Shown: positions 6,317 to 6,335 of the stretch, piece by piece
Numbering within the stretch: the stretch's first letter is position 1
Layout: each line of letters begins with the position of its first letter
Source of the DNA: an uncultured Oscillospiraceae bacterium
GTDB taxonomy: Bacteria > Bacillota > Clostridia > Oscillospirales > Acutalibacteraceae
Length of the DNA: 6,335 nt
Direction: 5' to 3'
Assembly: GCA_900548545.1 (NCBI GenBank)
Contig: URKX01000059.1
Location: 1 to 6,335 of the forward strand
The notes under the pieces: model-generated
What the model was told of the DNA's origin: nothing
Databases searched by the model: none
The model's input: only the letters and a program-made list of their open reading frames with translations
Position numbers and translations under genes: made by a program

Positions 6317-6335
6317 GGTTTCGTCACCGTCAAAT

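Noticed and set aside
6202..6333. Short minus-strand frame from TTG 6333 ending at TAA 6202-6204, as the tail of a neighbouring gene
   Set aside because: It has only about 43 codons, runs through two hairpins, has no recognisable motif, and its upstream part is outside the window.

Overview
The window looks like a moderately GC-rich member of the Clostridia (Bacillota), perhaps an Oscillospiraceae-type gut anaerobe. This is inferred from the rRNA sequence style, strong GGAGG ribosome binding sites, TTGACA/TATAAT-like promoters, intrinsic terminators with T-runs, and the gene content. It is not a phylogenetic placement.

Layout: (1) positions 1-309 are the 3' end of a 23S rRNA gene on the + strand, including the sarcin-ricin loop. 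Two intrinsic terminators follow it, and there is no 5S gene behind it. (2) A promoter and the large-conductance mechanosensitive channel gene mscL (557-946, +) come next. They end at a perfect 26-bp palindrome that also serves the convergent minus-strand genes. (3) From right to left on the minus strand there is a promoter (5068-5096) and an unrecognised membrane protein with a Pro-rich tail (4433-5026). An intergenic terminator follows, and then a tight three-gene cluster: an MBOAT O-acyltransferase (2881-4329), a 117-residue membrane-anchored protein resembling the N-terminal part of DHHW/AlgJ-like proteins (2509-2862), and a 483-residue membrane-anchored protein carrying the DHHW/SGNH catalytic part (1027-2478). 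(4) A stand-alone 5S rRNA gene (about 5211-5326, minus) has its own strong promoter, AT-rich upstream element and terminator. (5) A TtcA-family PP-loop tRNA-thiolation enzyme lies at 5462-6187 (minus), followed by about 150 bases of non-coding, hairpin-rich sequence to the window edge.

How they work together: the MBOAT and DHHW proteins are the usual partners in moving acyl (typically acetyl) groups across the membrane and onto an extracellular polysaccharide. The most interesting feature is that the DHHW partner appears to be divided between two adjacent genes, each with its own membrane anchor. The catalytic half also carries an Arg-rich, repeat-containing cytoplasmic tail and a long Ser/Pro/Ala linker. 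The second notable feature is the separation of 5S from 23S into an autonomous, oppositely oriented unit.
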